Assembly (NCBI GenBank): GCA_951799445.1
Contig: CATOGU010000108.1
Span: forward strand, 434,001 to 498,000
Length of the DNA stretch: 64,000 bases
Reading direction: 5' to 3'
From: Pseudisothecium myosuroides
Taxonomy: Eukaryota > Streptophyta > Bryopsida > Hypnales > Lembophyllaceae
Shown here: positions 56,724-64,000 of the stretch, piece by piece
How the letters are laid out: every line of letters starts with the position of its first letter
Numbering within the stretch: position 1 is the stretch's first letter
Position numbers and translations under genes: made by a program
The notes under the pieces: generated by a model
The model's database searches: none
What the model was told of the DNA's origin: nothing
Seen by the model: only the letters and a program-made list of their open reading frames with translations

Positions 56724-56745
56724 GGACACTGTTTTTCTTGTAGTG
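56724..56745. mobile_element. CACTA-type transposon end
   Basis: On the minus strand this reads CACTACAAGAAAAACAGTGT followed by CC, the usual terminal form of plant CACTA (En/Spm-like) elements. The words just inside (TATATATGTTGG and AACATATATG forms) are subterminal-like repeats. No partner end was found. Confidence 0.5.
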
Positions 56746-57553
56746 ATTCAACTCCTACTACTGCGTATCCTTAAAGCAGGACATTAATTGCTAAATGAAA
56801 CGGCACATACATCTTCAAGTTCCATAGCTGATAATTTTGTTGTCACTGAGCAAGTAACATTCACCGATTTTCCTTGAGAACGCACTTCACTTTTCAAAAG
56901 AGGGCTAGTAAGGTACTTAATGATCTCCACCTGTTAGTTCCATAAAAGGCTTCAGTCACAAATTCATACCAGATGTCACATTGTCTAAATGAAGTGCAAA
57001 AGGAATAAAAAAACGATCCAAGATGGAGGTCTTACAACTTAAAAAAGATAAGATGATCTTACCAAAAGGTATTGCCAAGGAAAAACCAATTGTCATTGGA
57101 CTTCAAACTGTCTTTGCGAGTAGCCTTTGATGACAACAATTCCTAGGATTGCATGGAAATGGTCTAGGGTTTCCTTCTTCCTTTCTACTCTCCAATTTTC
57201 GCTTGCTGTAGCTCAATCAATTTGTCTCAAGAACATGAATTCATTCTCGTCAATGAGTGAGTGCACAATGGAACTATCTATGCACTGCATAGAAACGTGA
57301 AGCGCTAAGGGCATGAGGGATTTCGACAAGAGAAGACTGCAAATGGCAATAGAAAGCTTTGTAACTTAGAAATTCAACATGTAAACAAATTAACTCATTG
57401 AGGTTTTGCCATGTGTCTTTTCATTCCCGGGTATCAATTGGGATCATGGTATCAATTTAGAATACAACACAGAGATGTAAAGTACCATAATCAACAAAAA
57501 AAGCCAAGCTTCCAAACAACTTCCTTTAGAAAGTGTTGAAACGGTCAATGCAA
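56746..57553. other. AT-rich intergenic stretch; no gene
   Basis: This is unique sequence between the two CACTA-like ends, with no coding frame or array. Confidence 0.35.
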
Positions 57554-57614
57554 TGTCCAAATCAACAAAAAAGTGCTAAAATTTTGTTGATTTGGACAAC
57601 ATTTTCTAGTAGTG
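57554..57614. mobile_element. Second CACTA-like end with a 17-bp foldback
   Basis: On the minus strand the end reads CACTACTAGAAAATGTTGTCC (57594-57614, CACTA plus A-rich tail). TGTCCAAATCAACAAAA at 57554-57570 and its exact complement at 57582-57598 form a 17-bp stem with an 11-base loop. TGTCCA(A/C)ATCAACAAAAAA also occurs near 55010. No transposase frame is present between these sites. Confidence 0.5.
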
Positions 57615-58082
57615 GTTGGAGCTTGCTTCAGTTGGCAATCAAATGGTACACCAGGTATTATCTTATTAGCCCAATACTCTGAATCGGGTGTTTTTGAATT
57701 CTTTAATGGTATCCTTTTTCCTCAAATACATAGAACGCCCATTAAGAAGTCTCATTCCTTGTACCTTAGGTATACAGTCATGTACATGTATTGAAATGTA
57801 CATGTCCTTGCAGTAGTACCATACTATTGTAATGACAGTGGTACAACTTCTAAATGGCGTGTACAAAAAATCTTAGTGAAATTTGAACAAAATCTTCATC
57901 AATAGTTTCTCACATTAGGATGTTAAATCAATATGGTCTTATAACACTCAGATTGGACCCAATACCCTTGCAATATATTTTGTGTAATTTCTTTGTATCG
58001 CTTGACGAATTTAGATCTACTGTCTATTGACAAAACTTGCAAGTGTTTTCTATCTTGATGGAATGAACTGCAGGTACTTTCT
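57615..58082. other. AT-rich intergenic stretch; no gene
   Basis: Short frames at 57612-57866 and 57923-58111 have no motif. Confidence 0.35.
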
Positions 58083-58312
58083 ACTACTATCACAGAACTT
58101 AGAATTTTCAAAAAAGCTTTACACAGTTGTCTTTCTTATTGGATTGTGATTCCAACCGTATACTAACATCGCCAAAAGTATAAACACACAAGAACTTATT
58201 TTCTCTATGGGACCCCCCTGTAACCCGAAACCCTAAAACCCCAAAAGCCCTAAACCCTCCAAACCCCCAAGCCCTAAAATCCCAAAACCCCTAAACCCCC
58301 AAACCCAAAAAT
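58083..58312. repeat. Degenerate telomere-like tract with duplicated flank (copy 2)
   Basis: The flank 58096-58224 matches 54758-54886 with few changes. The following ~85 bases are CCCTAAA/CCCCAAA variants (AACCCTAAAACCCCAAAAGC), much more degenerate than copy 1. Confidence 0.85.
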
Positions 58313-59110
58313 AATCGCCCTTCCTTGGGCAAAGGTCTAAATGAAGCCAATCCAATTATGGCCCTAGTCGATTTCTATTTTTAGCCCAAGATAAGTGCAC
58401 CACCTTGTAGATGCTTGAAGCGGCTTTCCAAAAACGTGTTGCACTTTATCATCCGATTTTTTCCGTGGCGGCAACGGATGGATGAAGTTCGAAGAAGCCC
58501 AACTTCATCTACTCATAACTCTTGCATGCGGCGTCCAATCCAAGAGTGCCACGTCATTTTGGAATCCCACGAAGAAGACCAACGTCATCATCCAATCCAA
58601 AAACAATCGCCCTTCTTTATGCAAAGGTCTAAATGTAGACTCTCGTGTTATGGCCCTAGTCCATTTCTATTTTTAGTCTAAGATGGAAGCACCACCTTGT
58701 AGATACTCGGAGTGGCTTTCCAAAAATGTATTATACTTTATCATTCGATGCTTTGAATGGTGGCAATGGATGGATGAAGTTTGAAAAACGAAACTTCATC
58801 CACTCCTAACTCATCCGTAGGAAGGCCAATGACAAAATGCCACGTCATCCTACCATCTCACAACAAGGATCTACAACTTCATTCATTCCAAAAAGAAACA
58901 ACAAGCCATACACAAAAGTCGTATTTCTCTAAATCCTTCATGTAGGGTCAAAAATAGAAGTTACTATTTTTAGCCAAACAAGACATTCCTAGAAAGCCCT
59001 CATCAAGCTCATTCCAAAAACGTAACTCTCACTTTCAAGTTCTCCCCATTGAACCCACAATCGCCAGGTCAAACCTATGCACCTTAAAGTCAAAGTTGCT
59101 ATATCTCACA
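58313..59110. repeat. ~292-bp tandem duplication and related dispersed repeat
   Basis: TATGGCCCTAGTC(G/C)ATTTCTATTTTTAG occurs at 58356 and 58650, each followed by ACCACCTTGTAGAT, a GCTTTCCAAAAA block and a GGATGGATGAAGTT block. The tail (58900-59110) matches 42650-42910 in word order. Frames at 58415-58681 lie inside the repeat and are not called. Confidence 0.75.
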
Positions 59111-59225
59111 ATCGAAGCAATTGTATGGGTTCAAACGACCACCATTGGAATCGTAGACCTTGAAAATGGGGTGGTTGGTCAAATAAAAACCCAAAAAGAA
59201 AAAGTCAACAACCCATAGGATACCC

Positions 59226-59270
59226 ATGTAAACCCTAAACCCTAAACCCTAAACCCTATACCCTAAGCAC
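59226..59270. repeat. Short telomere-like tract
   Basis: About five CCCTAAA units (AAACCCTAAACCCTAAACCC and on) occupy 59230-59266. Confidence 0.9.
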
Positions 59271-62200
59271 CACAGTCCATTGATTTTCATATTTGTTGTG
59301 CTGGGTTTCATAGTTTCTTTTTCTTGTGAATACTAGTCTATGCATGGCGGTGGTACTTCAATCTTGTTTATTGTTTGAGAATTTAAGTGCTACAAGTCTT
59401 GGAAATTCAATCACTACCAGTCTTTCCATTTGGTTTTGTCGTTGAAAATTGAATCACTATAGTGTTTGAATAGGATATTGTCTTTGGGAATTGAATGCAA
59501 GTGTCTCAATAAGGTTCTCTTGGTATAATAAATGAATTTGTTTTTTCTTAGGTGGTTGAATGCAAGTGCTTGAATTTTGGATTTCTCTGTTGGGAATTGA
59601 ATGAATTTGCTTTGTCTTTGTGAATTGAATCAATGCAAGTGATTATGCAAAACCATTGCAACTCCTGTGTTATGTGTTCCAGACTTGGATCACTTATCAC
59701 TGCTCTTGTTCATATTTTGGTTGAACAGTACTTGTGGTTGAGTGTGGTCTTTGTTTGTAGAATTCATAGCACTCTACGATTTTGTGTGGCAGCGCAGTGG
59801 TTTTGTGTTTTGGATTTGCATATTTTGTCAATGGCATTTTTTACATATGGTTTGTGTTTTGAATGGCTCCTTCAACGGAATACAATTTCTCTTTCTTGGT
59901 TTGTTGTAGCAATTTCAATACTATCCAATGCTTGCTACTCACGCATTTAATTTTGCAATGCAATAGTGTTCTTTTTTGTATCATGTATTTCTACAAAGTT
60001 CAAAAAAATAGGGTGCCAAAAATTAGTCCCCCTACCCATTTAAAAATAAAATAGGGTGCTGAAATATACCCCTCGATAACTTTTTTCTACATATAGGGAG
60101 GAAAAAAATTCTTGCAAGCGCATAAATATCATCTTATTAAATACCCCATTATTGCACATGGTTATCAAATGTAAAAGGCAGTAAATCCCCCGAGTATTGA
60201 ATCAATGTTGATGAAAAGAGAAGTTGAAGTATTGTTGACACAATGTACATTGCAACAATAATGATTCAACATTAACTTAATATTCATTGATATAACAATT
60301 ATTTTTTCAATATTTTTGTAATGCCATTTTAATTTAATTTGAAACAATTACTTAGTTGTTAATCACCAAAGTGTTTGTTGCTGCAATACCATATTTGAAA
60401 TGATATTAGAAGAGTAACAAAACAACATTAGAACAATACCACTTCCATTGGACAATTTTCTTAACATTGAAATAATATCAAAACAATGAGGGGAGTAATT
60501 TGAGATGCAGAGAATCTGATCTTGGGCTCTATCAATGTTGCACTTGATTCCATGGTTATTGTTGTGATTGCTCTTGGGCTTGCTGTCATTTGACTTTGCC
60601 CCATTTTTACCTTGGAGCTTTTGCCTTTATGCTTGATTTGTTGCCATTCGTTGTGAATTTGCTTCCTTGGGTATTTTTTGCAATTCATTGTAGTAGTTTT
60701 TTAGAATTGTGTTTTTTGGACTATGCAACAGTAAGCCTTGACCCTTTCACAAACTACAACGCAACCAATATTGGCCTGCCATTATAGTGTATAAATTCAA
60801 TTTCCCTAACCTTAAATTTTTTTGCATAATTTCTCCATCAGCCTTTCTAATTACATGCCCTTTTGAAGTCATCCAATCATCCCAACCCCAAGGAAACCCC
60901 AAAATTTTCATCCCTAAACTTCCCTTCATCAATCCTTAGAAATGTCTCACCAATTCCCTCCAAACCCTAATTTTTGTCCATCACCTCTAAATGGTCAGGG
61001 TGAAGTGACCCACGTGCTCAGCCCAAGTCATTCCAGGCTTGCATGTAAAAAATAGCCTCGTATTTTGTGCTTGATTCATTTACCTTGTACATCTCTCCTT
61101 AATTCATTAATTTGGGGCCTCTAATTGCAAATATGAATTTAAAATTTGCAAATTTTATCAAGCATGGAAAATAAAAAATTTCAACATTTTTTTCAGGAGC
61201 CGAGCAAGGGGGTTAGTTCACTCAGGTCCCACAAATCAACTTTCAATTTGACCTCAAAAATCTCTATTTTTCACCTTTTTTTCTTCAAACCCCCTAATTG
61301 ACAAATGAGAACCTACTTGACAAATTGTTCCTAATTTTTCCCTGCCCTAATCTCTAACATTTCATACTTTAAATGCCTATAAACTACAAAATTGCTTCCA
61401 AAACACACATACAAAGGTTGAGAGAGAGGGGGCTCCAAACCATAATTATTCATATAATCAAACTCTTTAACGGACTAATTTTCATAACTACATTCATCCA
61501 ACCTTAATTTCCAGTTAATTCACTAATTTAGGGCAAAACGTATCAAATTAATAAAATCATGCTAAATTATTGTAAATGCGTTAATTTACTGTTAAATCCA
61601 CTGAATGACTAAAACCTCTATTTTAGCATTTCTTTCACTATTTTAATGTTTCCATCACTATTCTAATGTTCAAGTAGTAGTTTTAGTTTTATAAACTTCT
61701 TTTGTGTTTTTTCTTATTAATTATTTTTGTGATTTATATTTTATTTCTAATTTTATTTCCTACTTCTAGTCGTTTGTTTTTAATTCACTTTTATAGTTTT
61801 TGTGTTTCTTATTTTTTTGGTTTGCAATTTGATTTAATTCAATTTTCTACCTATACTATTTTAGTTTCATTTTGGTTTTTTATTTTTTTATTTTTTTTAT
61901 TTTTGGTTTCCTATTTAATTCTAATTTCATTTTCCTATATGGTAATATTTTGGTGTTTATTTTATCATCATTTTACTGTTAGCCTAATTAGATTGCTCTA
62001 CTAAATCTTGTTTAACATCTTCTTAATTTTAAATCCATATTTTTTCACTAGACTTTTCATGAATTTAGATTTTCATCCTAATTTCCCAACATTCCTATCC
62101 TTGTACAATGAAAACCTCTCACTATTTGTAGTTGTAGTTTAATTTGGAATTCTAATACTTTTGGACTTGTAAATTTACGCATATTGTTTGTATTTTTAAA

Positions 62201-62785
62201 AGGTGAACCAATATGGTGGTCCACACCAATATTTGAAGCTACGGGCTAATTTGACGTCTCTAGCACTTCAAGGCTGCAAGGTGCCACAATTGATAGTGGA
62301 CCACCTTCAAGCACCTCCTTATCGAACTTCACAGTTGTTTGGCTTATGTAGCAAGCTCTATACCAAGTTTTGTACAAAAAAAGGAGAGGCCATCTACAAA
62401 CATAAAATTTGGCATTGATTGGGGTGTAAGTACAAACCAATCTTGATCTACACCATGTTTTGGAAGGAATAGACATTTGACTCAAACTACTAGAGGCTTT
62501 TTTTAGGATAGGAATGCTCTTTGTTTTAAGTGATAGCAAAGATTGTTGTTCTTTGTGGTGTTCCATTGTTATGGAATCCAATTGTATCAAGGTCCTATAT
62601 AATTGGTTTTCTTAAGATTGAGTTTTCTTCCTCTTTTTCTTTGTTCTTGCTTTATTCTATGAAATTTTAACACTATGGATGAGAGGAGACAAAAGCTTGG
62701 AGGCAAAAGCTTATAGTTATAGTGATAATGGTGTTATATTGGTGTTTATACATGATCATGCAACATTTTATTCTTCATCGTGTAT
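59271..62785. other. Long AT-rich intergenic stretch; no supported gene
   Basis: 59390-59640 has a weak ~35-60-base recurrence of GAATTGAATGCAAGTG-type words. 61690-61990 is a T-rich stretch that produces a Phe/Leu-rich frame without coding character. 62203-62418 has a short open frame (ANLTSLALQGCKVPQLIVDH) with no family I recognise. Confidence 0.4.
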
Positions 62786-62912
62786 ATAATCAACACTAGA
62801 TTGGAGCTTGTATATAATTTGAGACATAATCAATACCAAATTGGAGCTTGCACATAGTCCAAGGCATAATCAACACCAAATGAGAGCTTGTACATAATCA
62901 ACACTAGAACAG
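62786..62912. repeat. Short ~35-45-bp tandem repeats
   Basis: The block ATAATCAACAC(C/T)A(A/G)A with GGAGCTTG(T/C)A(T/C)ATA recurs three to four times between 62788 and 62905 with variable spacing. Confidence 0.7.
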
Positions 62913-63321
62913 AGATGATTGCAATGTAGCAACACAAAAGTTTTGATCACGGTGTAGGGGTTTATTGAAAAGTCGTTTGGATGTCATTATATAACATTTA
63001 CCCAAAACAAATGAATGAAAAATAGTGCAAATGAAAATGAGTCCAAAATTGTGACAAATGAAATCATGATACAATTTGAATTTTATATAACACATTAACC
63101 TTTAAAGGACATGATAAGTTGGGCAGGCATTTTGAAAATTAAACCTAAAATTTTCACATAATTCTTCATTTTAAAGGTTTTTAAACTTAACTAAGAAAGT
63201 ATAGCTCCAACAATCTATTTTTTACTCCATAATTTAAACTTTCCAAAATTTGTAAATTTATAATTTTTGTGACACGTTGAAGATAGCATCTTGAAATGTC
63301 AATACACACCACTTTTGAATT

Positions 63322-63505
63322 TTTTTTTATCAAATTTCTCTTGGTGTGAGCTCAAAGAATACTCCATTTATATTATGATGTTTTTTTTTATCAAATTTCT
63401 CTTGGTGTGAGCTCAAAGAATACACCATTTATATTATGATGTTTTTATCAAATTTTCCTTGGTGTGAGCTCAAAGAATACACCATTTATATTATGATGTT
63501 TTTTC
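63322..63505. repeat. ~60-bp tandem triplication
   Basis: TATCAAATTTCTCTTGGTGT starts at 63329, 63389 and (as TATCAAATTTTCCTTGGTGT) 63446, each followed by GAGCTCAAAGAATAC(T/A)CC and ATTTATATTATGATG. The copies are almost identical; T-run length accounts for most differences. Confidence 0.93.
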
Positions 63506-64000
63506 ACTATTATTTTCATTTAAAAAAATTGTATTAATTTAAGCATTTTTGTAATTATTGTGATTTTTACAAAGAAATCTATTAAAAACATCATATAAAA
63601 TTCAATTTGACATTCTTAACTATGAAAGAATAAGAATAAATTTTAGACATACATTACTACATGTGAAAAAAAATCAATTTTTTTGAAATCTTTGTTTAAT
63701 GTAGAAATCCAATGAAGTTTGACAAAGCCTAAATACGAACCGTCCTTTAAGGGTTAAAACAAATATTGTTGCAATGTAAGGCACCAACTAAAGGTTTGAG
63801 CAAGTTGCAAGATTTCATTGGATGTCATTAGAAATAGATAAGAATGAATAAATGAAAATCATATGAAAGAAAATTTGGAATCCTGCTAAAAGTTGCATAA
63901 TAATACTCTTCATAGGGGAGGCTGAACATTGCTCCACGTAGCATGTCCCATATAAGAGTAGCCCTAATCCGACCAGAAACTACCATGCCAACAACATAAT
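63506..64000. other. AT-rich; no gene seen
   Basis: No open frame of note, no array and no RNA gene were recognised up to the window end. Confidence 0.4.

Noticed and set aside
61702..62004. 100-codon Phe/Leu-rich membrane-like frame
   Set aside because: Produced by a T-rich stretch; no conserved pattern.

Overview
This window looks like nuclear DNA of a land plant or a close streptophyte relative. The evidence is CCCTAAA telomere-type tracts at several internal sites, plant-type GT-AG introns, fragments of plastid and nuclear plant genes (EGY-type site-2 protease, NRAP/NOL6, a membrane-anchored cyclophilin), a plant snRNA-type promoter motif (ATCCCATATCG) and CACTA-like transposon ends. Gene density is very low and tandem arrays are abundant. 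A Ty3/gypsy element carrying a cytosine methyltransferase hints at an early-diverging lineage (bryophyte, lycophyte, fern or charophyte alga), but that is inference and I cannot name the organism.

About 0.6-9.2 kb, minus strand, holds the most interesting object. It is a decayed Ty3/gypsy retrotransposon whose order is leader ORF, orphan ORF, Gag with two zinc knuckles, aspartic protease, C5-cytosine DNA methyltransferase, reverse transcriptase, RNase H, integrase (zinc-binding, catalytic core, GPY/F-like C-terminus) and a terminal PHD finger. From the orphan ORF to the PHD finger it reads as one frame interrupted by nine stop codons, with one frame change in the protease. The catalytic Glu of the integrase is Lys here. 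I could not find LTRs. Next to it (9.5-10.3 kb) lie two host-gene scraps: a short-chain dehydrogenase fragment and a first exon with one membrane segment.

10.3-35.9 kb is mostly repeats: a 62-bp array (12.1 kb), a decayed unrecognised gene (13.6-15.8 kb), a 347-codon ORF encoding three ~60-residue repeats (17.6-18.6 kb), adjacent 57-bp and 53-bp arrays (21.5-22.4 kb), a candidate short Pol III transcript (22.75-22.9 kb), a ~330-bp satellite (26.4-29.3 kb), a 180-bp array (31.8-32.6 kb) and a 2.1-kb array of ~21-bp palindromic units (32.6-34.8 kb).

35.9-44.8 kb holds a BTB/POZ gene (37.2-37.85 kb) flanked by 1.1-kb direct repeats, then more 180-bp, 174-bp and 21-bp arrays.

45.3-54.1 kb is the host-gene region. 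It has a multi-exon cyclophilin on the minus strand with an aberrant exon 3/4 junction and an abnormal C-terminus, and, divergently, an EGY-like protease gene lacking its HExxH exons, followed by an internal piece of NRAP joined in phase to unrecognised exons. 54-64 kb is AT-rich with interstitial telomere-like tracts, a 340-bp inverted repeat, CACTA-like ends, SINE-like sequence and short tandem duplications, with no supported gene.
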